Assembly (NCBI GenBank): GCA_016185145.1
Contig: JACPOB010000018.1
Coordinates: 28,288 to 92,287 of the forward strand
Source of the DNA: Rhodospirillales bacterium
GTDB taxonomy: Bacteria; Pseudomonadota; Alphaproteobacteria; Reyranellales; Reyranellaceae
Reading direction: 5' to 3'
DNA length: 64,000 bases
Made by a program: the position numbers and the translations under genes. Positions 33,101 through 41,612 of this stretch are shown here, piece after piece. Positions within the stretch are counted from its first letter, which is position 1; each line of letters starts with the position of its first letter. The notes under the pieces were generated by a model. It searched no databases. It was not told the origin of the DNA and saw only the letters and a program-made list of their open reading frames with translations.

Positions 33101-35767
33101 ATGGACACCGTCGATCTCAAACTGGCCCAGGACTGCGAAGCGTTGGCGGTTTCCGCCAGCGAAGGCGTGGCGTGGCTGAAAGGCGCCGCCGCGGAATCGC
33201 CCACCGTGGCGCAGCAGGCGCCGTCCCTGATCAGCGAGCTGCAGAAGGTCCGCAACCAGAGCCGCAAGCTCGCCCGCGCTGCGCGCCGGCGCATGTGCGT
33301 GGGCGTGTTCGGGCCGAGCCAGGCCGGCAAGAGCTATCTCGTCTCCATCCTGGCGAGTCGCGACGGCCGGCCGATGCAGGCGCGCTTCGGCGACAGGAGC
33401 TACGATTTCCTGCGCGAGATCAATCCGCCGGGCAATCGCGAATCGACCGGCCTGGTCACGCGCTTCGGCCTGGGGCTGAGCGCCGGCGACAAGGAGTTCC
33501 CCGTGCGGGTGCGGCTGCTGACGCAGACCGACATCGTGAAGATCCTGGGCAACTCGTTCCTGCTCGACTTCGATCACCAGAAGGCGGCGTTCGAGCGGCC
33601 CGATGGCGCGGCGATCCGTAAGCGCCTGGCCGAGCTGCGCGGCAAGGCCGCCATGCAGCCCTACGGCGACCTCGATTCGGACGACGTTCTGGACCTGATC
33701 GAGTACTTCGATACCTTCTTCGCCGGCGTCACCGCCGAGCTGCGCACCGATTACTGGCGCGAGGCGATCGATCTCGCGCCGCGGCTGTCGGGCCAGGAGC
33801 GCGCCCGTCTGTGGTCGGTGCTGTGGTACGACTTCCAGCCGTTCACCGACCTCTACCTCACGCTCTACGACGGCCTGCAGAAGCTCTCCTTCGCGCCCGA
33901 GGCGTCGCTCGGCATGGACGCGCTGATCCCCCGTGAGAAGAGCATCGTCGATGTGCTGACTCTCGACAAGCTTGGCGCCGATGACGCTGACACCTTGCTG
34001 GTGCGGCCCAAGCACGCCGACGGCCGCGCGCTGCCCGACGCCGAGCTGCCGCGCTCGCTGATCTGCGCGCTGACCGCCGAGCTTTCCGTCGCCATCGCCG
34101 AGAAGCCGTGGGACTTCTTCGACCACACCGATCTTCTCGACTTCCCGGGCGCGCGCTCGCGGCTCAAGCTCGCGAACCTCACCGACGTCGCCAAGGCCAA
34201 GGGCGTGGCCGAGGGCGCCAACCCGCTGCGCGAGCTGCTGCTGCGCGGCAAGGTCGCCTATCTCTTCCAGCGCTACTCGGCCGAGCGCGAGCTTTCGGCC
34301 ATCCTGCTCTGCATCCCCGACGGCAACCAGGAGGTCCGCGACCTCTCCGACATGATGTCGGCCTGGATCGACCAGACGATCGGCGCCACGCCGGCCGACC
34401 GCGCCAAGCAGAAGAACGCGCTGTTCCTGGTGCTGACCAAGATGGACCGCGAGTTCGAGCAGAAGGCGGGCGAGACCGAGGAATCGCGCAAGCTGCGCTG
34501 GTCGGCCCGGCTCAACAACTCGCTGATCAACAACTTCCGCGGCGAGTGGCCGGCCAACTGGGACGGCAAGCCGTTCGACAACACCTTCTGGCTCAGGAAT
34601 CCGACCGTCATCGACGAGCGGCTGATGGACTATGACGGCGGCCGCGAGCAGGGCATTGCCGAAGCCTTCGCCGAGCGGGCGCGCGAGCTGCGCGGTCATT
34701 TCGTCGCCAATGCCGAGGTGCGCCGCCACTTCGCCGATCCGGCGCGCGCCTGGGACGAGGCCTTCAAGGCCAATGACGGCGGCGTCTCGTACCTCGTCAA
34801 AAGCCTGATTCCGGTGTGCGATCCGGCGATCAAGCGCGCCCAGGTGCGCGGCCAGCTCGAAGTGCAGATCCACCGCCTGGTCGATCGGCTGGCGGGCTTC
34901 CACAGCGCCGCCGACGGCGACGCCCGCACCAAGAAGCGCGACCTCGTCCACACCGTGCTGCGCGGGCTCGCCGCCTGCATCCAGCAACAGCTCTTCGGCG
35001 AGTTGATGGCCGCCCTGCAGGTGGCCGATTCGGCGCTGCGCGAGATCTACTTCCGCATCTCCACCGCGCGCACCTCCGACGAAACCAACGGCCGCAACGG
35101 CAAGCCGCCGTCCCAGGTCTCCCAGTCGACCGGCGCCGCCGTCGATCTCGGCGCGATCTTCGCCGACGTCTTCGGCGAGGAGGCCGGGCGCTCGGCGCCG
35201 CCGTCGGGCGTGCTGGAGGATCGCGCCGAGCGCTTCGCCCGCGAGGCCGCCGACTACTGGCTCGAGAACATGCGACGCGTCGGCGCCGACGAGAAGGCGC
35301 TGTCGCATTTCGGCGTCGACCGCCAGCATCTCGGCTGGCTGATCGACGAGCTGATCGTCGGCGCCCATCGCCTGAAGCTGATCGATCAGTTGAGCCACGA
35401 GGTGCGCGAGCTGGAGAACGCCGCCAATGCCAAGTGGGAGGAGATCGCCGAGCGCCAGGTGCGCACCGCCTCCTCGGCGCTGAACGGCTATGTCAGCGCG
35501 CTGGGCTTCGACCATCTGCCGCTCGACCAGCGGCCGGGCCTGCCGCCCAACTCGCCGACGCGGCGCGTGTTCGAGGGGCCGACCGTGGTCAACGGCATAC
35601 CGCAGCTCTCGGAGAACCCGCAGCCGATCTATGCCGACTACTGCAAGGACTGGATGCGCGCCTTCCTGCAGCTCGCCATGGACAATGTCGGGTACGAAGG
35701 CGGCCGCGAGATCTCGCCGGAGCAGAACGACCGGCTGGGCGCCATCCTGCGCACCGTGCCGGCCTAG
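33101..35767 (+). CDS. SrfC-family dynamin-like GTPase
   Basis: The protein has 888 residues. GTPase motifs: G1 GVFGPSQAGKSYLVS near residue 68, G3 LLDFPGARSR near residue 345 and G4 LVLTKMDREFE near residue 443. Long helical regions follow (about 500-880), as in dynamin-like proteins that act on membranes. It starts six nt after srfB. The family is called a virulence factor; function is unproven. Its pairing with an actin-fold ATPase and one-helix membrane proteins suggests a membrane-associated nucleotide-driven complex. Confidence 0.85.
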   Translation: MDTVDLKLAQDCEALAVSASEGVAWLKGAAAESPTVAQQAPSLISELQKVRNQSRKLARAARRRMCVGVFGPSQAGKSYLVSILASRDGRPMQARFGDRSYDFLREINPPGNRESTGLVTRFGLGLSAGDKEFPVRVRLLTQTDIVKILGNSFLLDFDHQKAAFERPDGAAIRKRLAELRGKAAMQPYGDLDSDDVLDLIEYFDTFFAGVTAELRTDYWREAIDLAPRLSGQERARLWSVLWYDFQPFTDLYLTLYDGLQKLSFAPEASLGMDALIPREKSIVDVLTLDKLGADDADTLLVRPKHADGRALPDAELPRSLICALTAELSVAIAEKPWDFFDHTDLLDFPGARSRLKLANLTDVAKAKGVAEGANPLRELLLRGKVAYLFQRYSAERELSAILLCIPDGNQEVRDLSDMMSAWIDQTIGATPADRAKQKNALFLVLTKMDREFEQKAGETEESRKLRWSARLNNSLINNFRGEWPANWDGKPFDNTFWLRNPTVIDERLMDYDGGREQGIAEAFAERARELRGHFVANAEVRRHFADPARAWDEAFKANDGGVSYLVKSLIPVCDPAIKRAQVRGQLEVQIHRLVDRLAGFHSAADGDARTKKRDLVHTVLRGLAACIQQQLFGELMAALQVADSALREIYFRISTARTSDETNGRNGKPPSQVSQSTGAAVDLGAIFADVFGEEAGRSAPPSGVLEDRAERFAREAADYWLENMRRVGADEKALSHFGVDRQHLGWLIDELIVGAHRLKLIDQLSHEVRELENAANAKWEEIAERQVRTASSALNGYVSALGFDHLPLDQRPGLPPNSPTRRVFEGPTVVNGIPQLSENPQPIYADYCKDWMRAFLQLAMDNVGYEGGREISPEQNDRLGAILRTVPA

Positions 35768-35775
35768 CCGCCGCC

Positions 35776-36891
35776 ATGCCGGTCCGCGCTTCCGTTCAAG
35801 CCTTGCCCGAGCCGGGTCATGCGATCCTGCGCGTGAGCGAGCTCGACGCCGCGCCCGACGGTCTGGCGCTGTCGATCCAGCGCCAGCAGGGACCCGATTC
35901 GCACCTCGGTGACGACGGCTGGCGTCGCACCGAGGCCTGGCTGCTGCCCGGGCGCGTCGAGCGGCGCCGCGATGTCCTGGAATTCCATCTCGGGCCCGAG
36001 ATCTGCGATCGCCTGGCCGGCATCGCCACGGTGCGCGTGCGCGTGAAGGAACCAGACATCGGCGTCGTCGGCACGACCGTCGTCGCCTGGCCCGCGATGC
36101 TGACCTCGGGCGCGCTCGATCCGTCGCACCGCCTGCACGACGAGACGGTGCGCCTGCACCGCGCCACGCCGAAGGCTGCTCCGGCGCCCGCCCCGCCGCC
36201 CGAGCCCGAGCCCGCAGCCGAACCGCCGGCGCCGCCCTTCACCCCGCCGCCGCCGCGGCCCGAGCTGCGGGCCTCGCGCGCGCTCGATCGCGGACCGCCG
36301 GAACAGTCGAGCCGCGGCGGCTGGCTGGTCGCGGCCCTGGTGCTCGTCGCCATCGCAGGCGGCGGCTATCACGTCTACACGACGTACTTCCAGAAGCCCG
36401 AGCCCGTGGTCGCGGCGGCGCCTCCCGCACCGCCACCGGCGCCCGCGCCGGTTCCGGCTGCGAGCGCGGGAGCCAAGTCGGTGCGCGACATCGTCGGCGA
36501 ATATCTCGCGACCAGGCCAACGCCGGAGGCGATGCTCGCCAAGGCGCGCGACTTCGCCAAGGCGAACGAGATGGGCGCCGCCTTCCTGGTGTTCCGTCGC
36601 GCCGCCGAGACCGGCAACGTGCCGGCCCAGGTCGAGCTCGCCGCCTTCTACGATCCGCTCACGACACCGGCGAAGGCGGGTTTCACGCCCGACGCCGCGC
36701 GCGCAGCCGAGTGGTACGAGCGCGCGGCGCTCGCCGGCTCGGCCGAGGCGCAGCGCAAGCTCGGCCTGCTGCTGGCCAAGGGCGGCGCCAACCTGGCGGT
36801 CGACGCCGCCAAGGCGAAGGGCTGGCTGCAGCAGGCGGCGGCGCAGAACGACGCCGACGCCAAGAAGGTGCTCGACACCCTGCCGAAGTAG
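35776..36891 (+). CDS. Membrane-anchored Sel1-repeat protein, last gene of the SrfABC-like operon
   Basis: The protein has 371 residues: an N-terminal beta-rich domain (about 1-125), a Pro/Glu-rich linker (about 135-165), one membrane helix (about 178-202, GGWLVAALVLVAIAGGGYHV), a second Pro/Ala linker and C-terminal Sel1-like helical repeats (about 250-370: AAFLVFRRAAETGNVPAQVE, AAEWYERAALAGSAEAQRKL, AKGWLQQAAAQNDADAKKVL). The frame also runs upstream, but this ATG directly follows the srfC stop codon. Sel1 repeats mediate protein contacts. Its tight spacing (8 nt) makes it an operon member. Confidence 0.8.
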   Translation: MPVRASVQALPEPGHAILRVSELDAAPDGLALSIQRQQGPDSHLGDDGWRRTEAWLLPGRVERRRDVLEFHLGPEICDRLAGIATVRVRVKEPDIGVVGTTVVAWPAMLTSGALDPSHRLHDETVRLHRATPKAAPAPAPPPEPEPAAEPPAPPFTPPPPRPELRASRALDRGPPEQSSRGGWLVAALVLVAIAGGGYHVYTTYFQKPEPVVAAAPPAPPPAPAPVPAASAGAKSVRDIVGEYLATRPTPEAMLAKARDFAKANEMGAAFLVFRRAAETGNVPAQVELAAFYDPLTTPAKAGFTPDAARAAEWYERAALAGSAEAQRKLGLLLAKGGANLAVDAAKAKGWLQQAAAQNDADAKKVLDTLPK

Positions 36892-36894
36892 GCG

Positions 36895-37944
36895 TCACTT
36901 GAGGTCGCGCACCCAGTCCTCGTAGCCACCGTTTGCGCCGGCGGTCGATACCGGCCGGCTTGCCTCGATGCGTGCAGCCTGCGCGCGCCCTCGCATGTCG
37001 CTCGGGCTCAACCCGAAAGTCGCACGGAAGGCGCGGCTGAAATGCGCTTCGCTCTGGAAGCCGAGCGCAAAGGCGATTTCATAGACGCGGCGATGATCCT
37101 GGGTGGGGTTGCAGAGCTCGGCGCAAGCGCGGCTGAGCCGTTGTTCCTGGATGTAGTGCGCGACACCGCCGAGCGATTCGAACAGACGATAGAGCTGGCT
37201 GCGAGAGATCCGGAACTGCGCACAGAGCGCCTCGGCCTGCAGGCCCGGCGCTTCGAGGTTCGCCGCGATATGCTGCTGGATACGCCGGCGCATCGTCTTG
37301 TCGAGGGTGTCCCGCGCGCGTTCCATCGTGTCGGTTGTCGACTGGAAGCAGGCGACGATCATGTCGGTCGTGGCCTGCGCGACATGCCCGGCGTCGGCCA
37401 TGGTGATGTCGTCGGCCCGCGCCAGCAGCGAGCGCATGTAGTCGCGCAGCAGGCCTCCCATGACGCTGCCGCCGCGCAGGACGAGCCCGTGCAGATCGCC
37501 CGGCGCCGGCAGCGCCTGATCGAGCGTGTCGCGCGGCACGACGATGGCGACGGTGCCCGATGCGGCGGCCTGGGTGACGTTGGACTGCGTCAGGTCGAGG
37601 ATCTGCACGTCGCCGGCACGCAGCTCCCGCCCGCGATCGGCTGCCTCGCCGACCAGGCCGCCCTTGTCGTAGAGCTGCACGAGGTAATGGTCGAGGCCGT
37701 CCGCCACCGTCTTGCGGCGATCGCGCACGAAGCGCTGGCTGGCGAAGTCGACCTGAGAGATCAGCAGGCTGCCGAGATGGTAGCCGCGCACCGTAGCGTC
37801 GAAACCCTGCTCAGGCTTGTACCCGTCGTGCGGCGACACGTCGAAGATGACGGAAATGCTTTCATGCCAGGCGTCGAACTGATCGCGTGGCTGGAGATGA
37901 CTTGTCTTGAATAAGCTGAATGGAAGCTTTGCCGCCTCACCCAT
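36895..37944 (-). CDS. AraC-family transcriptional regulator
   Basis: The protein has 349 residues: an N-terminal cupin-like sensing domain (AraC-binding-2 type, about 20-190) and a C-terminal double helix-turn-helix (about 240-330: LCAQFRISRSQLYRLFESLG, IAFALGFQSEAHFSRAFRAT). It is read divergently from the RTX protease gene and converges on the SrfABC-like operon with only 3 nt between stops. A TTG two codons upstream could also start it; the ATG is preferred. It may control the adjacent protease gene. Confidence 0.85.
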   Translation of the reverse strand: MGEAAKLPFSLFKTSHLQPRDQFDAWHESISVIFDVSPHDGYKPEQGFDATVRGYHLGSLLISQVDFASQRFVRDRRKTVADGLDHYLVQLYDKGGLVGEAADRGRELRAGDVQILDLTQSNVTQAAASGTVAIVVPRDTLDQALPAPGDLHGLVLRGGSVMGGLLRDYMRSLLARADDITMADAGHVAQATTDMIVACFQSTTDTMERARDTLDKTMRRRIQQHIAANLEAPGLQAEALCAQFRISRSQLYRLFESLGGVAHYIQEQRLSRACAELCNPTQDHRRVYEIAFALGFQSEAHFSRAFRATFGLSPSDMRGRAQAARIEASRPVSTAGANGGYEDWVRDLK

Positions 37945-38064
37945 ACCCAACTGCCCATCCCCCTTTGGGACACTCGATCAACGCTTTCAGGACGCACAGT
38001 CAAACGGCTGCGCTGAAAAATTGCTAGGAAATTGCACTGTGGCCACGGACTGACCGCATCAGAA

Positions 38065-40215
38065 ATGCAAGGAAGTCAGGGCCTGCATCGTTTCCTGCAG
38101 TTGGTGAACATGGCAGCGCCCTACGAAGCAGAAGTCACATTTCTCGTCGGCGTCGACGCGGAAGGCAAGGTCGCGGAGACCGCCTACCCCACCTGGAAAG
38201 GCGCCATCCCGGCGAACTATGCGGCGCCCTCCAAAGCGATCAAATGGGGCGATCCGACGCCCGGCACGGGCGCCACCGTCACCTTTCGCTTCGACGAGGA
38301 CTCCGGATGGACCGATGAAGAGAAGGATGCGTGGGAAGGCGGCCTCGGCCTGTGGTCGGCCGTCGCGAACATCACCTTCAGAGAAATCACCGACTCCACG
38401 CCAGCCAACTTCGTGATCGAACGGGGCGGCCCGGGAGCGGGGGCCGGCGCGTCGTTCGGCTCGCAGAACACCGTCCCCATCGGCAGCACCACGCTCAGCA
38501 CCCCTGGCGCCACGGGCTCGGAGATCGAGGTCGAGACAACGGTCGATGACTTCGGGCCGATCGGATACGATTTGGCACGCCACGGCGGCCATCCGTTCTC
38601 GACAGTGGTGCACGAGATCGGCCACATGCTCGGCATTGGCCATGGCGGCCCCTACAACGCCAACGTCAACAGGATGACGCAGCAGTTCGGTCCCTACGAC
38701 ATGACGTTGTGGACCCTGATGTCGTATATCTCCCCGCACGAGACGGACACCAAGTTCTTCAACAGCTATCCGGTTACCGGAACGGCCTGGGGCTCCGTCT
38801 TCGAGGCCGATCACAACTGGTATTTCGAACCGCTCACGCCGATGATGCTGGACATCCTGGCGATCCAGCGTGTCTACGGCGTCGCGACCAGTGGTCCTCT
38901 GGCCGCGGGCGGCGTCACCTTCGGCTTCAACAGCAACATCGACGTCGACGGCTTTCTCGGCCGCATCTACGACTTCTCGCGCAATGCCCATCCCGTCCTG
39001 ACACTGTGGAGCGGCGGCACAGGCAATACGCTCGACCTGTCGGGATACGACCAGGACGCGGTGATCAACCTGACCCCGGGAACCTTTTCGAGCGCCGGCG
39101 GCAAGGTCAACAACATCGGCATCGCCATCGGCACCGTCATCGAAACCGGCATCGGCGGCGAGGGCAACGACAGGATCACCGCCTCGGACGTCGCGTCGTG
39201 GCTGAAGGGCGGCGACGGAGACGACACGCTTACCGGTGGCGCCGGCAACGACAGGCTTGATGGCGGTGCCGGCATCGACACGATCTTCGGTGGCGCCGGC
39301 GACGACACGATCAGCGGCGGCGCCGGGGGCGACACGATCGACTTCGGAGCAGGCCGGAGCGTTCTTCGCGACACCCTGGCCGACATGAATGGCGACACGA
39401 TCAGCGGCCTCGGCTTCACAAACGCATTGGATCTCACCGGCTCCCTGATCGGCCGCAACAGTCTCGGCATCACGATCGCGGACGGAGCCGCAACGATCAC
39501 GGCCGGCGGCGTATCGTTCCAGATCAATGGAAGCTTTGCCGACGGCGACTTCATGGCAGCGGCACGCGGCAGCGGCACCGACGCCCAGACGACAGTGTCG
39601 TTCGTCAACTATCTGCCGGGACTGGTCGAAGGCGTCCGGGTCGACCCCTCGTCGATCAATGGCATCGCCAATGAGTCGTTTCTGACAGGCGACGGCGCGG
39701 TGCAGTTCACCTTGCAGTTCGAATCGGCCATTTCGGCGTTCAGCAACACGCTCGGCTACTACAAGGTCGCCGGGAATGGGTCGATCCTTGGCGTGGAGAT
39801 CCTGTTCGCCAATACGCTCAACGTCGCAGCTGGCACGAACGTCGCGCTCGATACGCCAGGAAATGGCGAGCGCCTCGGTTTCTTCCTGGTCCAGGACGGC
39901 TTCGACTTCCTTGGCAGTCTGCCGCATGACCTTTCCTTCGTGACGGAAGGAACGCTCGTTCCGGCCAATCTCAATTCCGGCGTGCCGCTCCTCCTCAGCA
40001 GCGCCACGCTGGGGGTGCTGAGCGGCGTTTCCATCTTCCACTCCTTTGCGACCCTCAATCCAGGAGACGCCGTCCAGGTCCTGTCGGGCGTCGCGCCCGG
40101 CGGCCGCGAGCTGCGAATCGGCTTCGAAGATCTGCCGAGCGCCACTGGCGACAACGACTTCCAGGACATCGTGGTCTCGGTCAGCGCGAACGCGGACAAC
40201 TACTTCATCCTGTAG
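38065..40215 (+). CDS. RTX metalloprotease (serralysin/matrixin type) with DUF4114-like C-terminus
   Basis: The protein has about 716 residues. A matrixin-type catalytic domain (about 1-270) holds the zinc motif HEIGHMLGIGHGG near residue 183 and the Met-turn LMSYISP. RTX calcium-binding repeats (GGDGDDTLTGGAGNDRLDGG and related) lie near residues 383-432. The C-terminal region ends with GFEDLPSATGDNDFQDIVVS, as in DUF4114. Such proteins leave by type I secretion without a cleaved signal. No type I exporter is adjacent. Start is uncertain: TTG at 38032, this ATG, or ATG at 38110. Confidence 0.82.
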   Translation: MQGSQGLHRFLQLVNMAAPYEAEVTFLVGVDAEGKVAETAYPTWKGAIPANYAAPSKAIKWGDPTPGTGATVTFRFDEDSGWTDEEKDAWEGGLGLWSAVANITFREITDSTPANFVIERGGPGAGAGASFGSQNTVPIGSTTLSTPGATGSEIEVETTVDDFGPIGYDLARHGGHPFSTVVHEIGHMLGIGHGGPYNANVNRMTQQFGPYDMTLWTLMSYISPHETDTKFFNSYPVTGTAWGSVFEADHNWYFEPLTPMMLDILAIQRVYGVATSGPLAAGGVTFGFNSNIDVDGFLGRIYDFSRNAHPVLTLWSGGTGNTLDLSGYDQDAVINLTPGTFSSAGGKVNNIGIAIGTVIETGIGGEGNDRITASDVASWLKGGDGDDTLTGGAGNDRLDGGAGIDTIFGGAGDDTISGGAGGDTIDFGAGRSVLRDTLADMNGDTISGLGFTNALDLTGSLIGRNSLGITIADGAATITAGGVSFQINGSFADGDFMAAARGSGTDAQTTVSFVNYLPGLVEGVRVDPSSINGIANESFLTGDGAVQFTLQFESAISAFSNTLGYYKVAGNGSILGVEILFANTLNVAAGTNVALDTPGNGERLGFFLVQDGFDFLGSLPHDLSFVTEGTLVPANLNSGVPLLLSSATLGVLSGVSIFHSFATLNPGDAVQVLSGVAPGGRELRIGFEDLPSATGDNDFQDIVVSVSANADNYFIL

Positions 40216-40277
40216 GCAGGTCGGCTTTGGACTGGATTTGCGCGCAGGAAATGCGGGATCTCACCGGGCACCATCCA

Positions 40278-40297
40278 TCCAGCTGATTCCAGCTGGA
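40278..40297 (+). terminator. Possible stem-loop after the RTX protease gene
   Basis: TCCAGCTG (40278-40285), a four-base loop and CAGCTGGA (40290-40297) pair perfectly, 63 nt after the protease stop. No T-run follows, so it may be a 3' stabiliser rather than an intrinsic terminator. Confidence 0.4.
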
Positions 40298-40577
40298 ATG
40301 GCGGGGGCACGCCGCGAATGGCAGTGACGGCAATGCCTGCACGTCGGTCGAGTGACGCAAGCAGTGGTATGACGGCGGCCTCCGTCCCCAGATATGGCCC
40401 CTCCTGGAGCATCAAAAGTCGCAATAAAAGAAGCCGGCACCGCGGTTGGATCGCTGCGATGACGACATTAACTAAAGTTATTTACAAGCACGGCGGTTTT
40501 CGATAGAGCGCGAGCGTCTGTCGCTCTATGCATCGTTTATCCGACTCTGTGCCAGACCGCTCTCTGCCTGGAGCCGG

Positions 40578-40613
40578 TCATCCCGTTCGGCTGCGTCAGG
40601 CCGGACGGGATGA
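40578..40613 (-). terminator. Strong stem-loop downstream of cyoD
   Basis: TCATCCCGTTCGGC (40578-40591) and GCCGGACGGGATGA (40600-40613) pair at 13 of 14 positions with an 8-nt loop. It lies about 80 nt past the cyoD stop codon and is the best candidate for the end of the cyo transcript. A smaller stem (40669-40687) lies closer. Confidence 0.5.
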
Positions 40614-40668
40614 GCCCCAGGCCAGCGCGATCGAGGAGGATCCGGCGTCGGCGCACGCGGTACCCAGC

Positions 40669-40687
40669 CGTCAAAGCCACTTTGACG
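40669..40687 (-). terminator. Small stem-loop directly after cyoD
   Basis: CGTCAAAG (40669-40676) and CTTTGACG (40680-40687) form a perfect 8-bp stem with a 3-nt loop, beginning 5 nt after the cyoD stop codon. Confidence 0.5.
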
Positions 40688-40692
40688 AGCTA

Positions 40693-40992
40693 TTAGATTG
40701 CCATCCTGCTGTGCAGGTCGATCATGATCCAGAGGCTGCCGCCCACCATCAGGAAGATCAGGACGGCGGTGAAGGCGATCGCCAGCAGGTTCTCCCTGGG
40801 CGTCGTCGTGAAGTTGACGTGCAGGAAGAAGTGCAGATGCACCAAGACCTGCAGCACCGCCGCGACCGCGATGATCCACATGATGCGCGAGGTCGGCAGG
40901 GCGTGGGTGTAGACCAGCCAGAACGGGATCGCCGTCAGGATGACGGCCAGCACGAAACCGATCAGGTAGGAGGCAAGGCCGTGTCGTTCCAT
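40693..40992 (-). CDS. cyoD: CyoD, cytochrome o ubiquinol oxidase subunit IV
   Basis: The protein has 99 residues and three membrane helices (LASYLIGFVLAVILTAIPFW, IMWIIAVAAVLQVLVHLHFF, LLAIAFTAVLIFLMVGGSLW). The LQVLVHLHFFLHV segment is the family signature. It is a non-catalytic subunit that assists copper/haem assembly of the oxidase. The ATG overlaps the cyoC stop by one base (TGATG). A GTG one codon earlier is possible. Confidence 0.94.
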   Translation of the reverse strand: MERHGLASYLIGFVLAVILTAIPFWLVYTHALPTSRIMWIIAVAAVLQVLVHLHFFLHVNFTTTPRENLLAIAFTAVLIFLMVGGSLWIMIDLHSRMAI

Positions 40993-41612
40993 CACAGGAG
41001 CCCCGGAAGATAGACGACGGAGAAGATGCCGACCCAGGCGATGTCGAGGAAATGCCAGAACAGGCCGAGCCGGAACAGGCGCGAGGTCACCGGCAGGGAG
41101 AGACCCTTGACCGCCACCTGAGCGCTCAGGATCAGGATCCAGATCAGGCCGACGCTGACGTGGGTGCCATGCGTGCCGACCAGGGTGAAGAAGGCCGACA
41201 GGAAGCCGCTGCGGTCGGGGCCGGCGCCGATGCGGATCATGCCCAGAAATTCGCGGATCTCGAGGAAGACGAAGCCCGCGCCAAGCAGGAAGGTGATGGC
41301 GAGCCAGCCCAGCACCGCCGAGCGGTTGCCCTGCCGCGACGACAGGGACGCAAAGCCGAAGGTCATGCTGCTGATCAGCAGCAGGGCGGTCTCGAGCGCG
41401 GCATTGTTCAGGCTGAAGAGCTGCCTGCCCGTCGGGCCTCCGGCCGTGTTGCCGACCATGATGCCGTAGGTCATGAACAGCAGGGCGAAGATGACGGCGT
41501 CGCTCATCAGGTAGAGCCAGAAGCCCAGCTCGCGCTGGGCGTGGACCGCCTCAACCTCGGAATGGGGCGCGGAATGCGGATGGCCGGGAACAGCGGTGAC
41601 GTTGGCGTTCAT
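40992..41612 (-). CDS. cyoC: CyoC, cytochrome o ubiquinol oxidase subunit III
   Basis: The protein has 206 residues and five membrane helices, with [20 protein letters not shown] near the N-terminus and [16 protein letters not shown] near the C-terminus, as in quinol oxidase subunit III. Its ATG overlaps the cyoB stop codon (4 nt), so the two are coupled. Confidence 0.95.
   Translation of the reverse strand: MNANVTAVPGHPHSAPHSEVEAVHAQRELGFWLYLMSDAVIFALLFMTYGIMVGNTAGGPTGRQLFSLNNAALETALLLISSMTFGFASLSSRQGNRSAVLGWLAITFLLGAGFVFLEIREFLGMIRIGAGPDRSGFLSAFFTLVGTHGTHVSVGLIWILILSAQVAVKGLSLPVTSRLFRLGLFWHFLDIAWVGIFSVVYLPGLL

Larger units (their letters stand above)
40216..40692. other. Gap of 477 nt rich in hairpins, no gene recognised
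   Basis: The gap between two convergent genes holds four stem-loops, listed separately or here: TCCAGCTG/CAGCTGGA (40278-40297), ATAGAGCG/CGCTCTAT (40503-40529), a 14-bp arm pair (40578-40613) and CGTCAAAG/CTTTGACG (40669-40687). An AT-rich segment lies at about 40466-40492. No frame shows coding character. Confidence 0.5.

Noticed and set aside
30503-35515. A 5-kb open frame on the minus strand opposite srfB and srfC
   Set aside because: It has low-complexity Arg/Gly/Ala/His composition, no domain motif and no ribosome site. It is the antisense shadow of high-GC codon use, while both plus-strand genes show clear family motifs.
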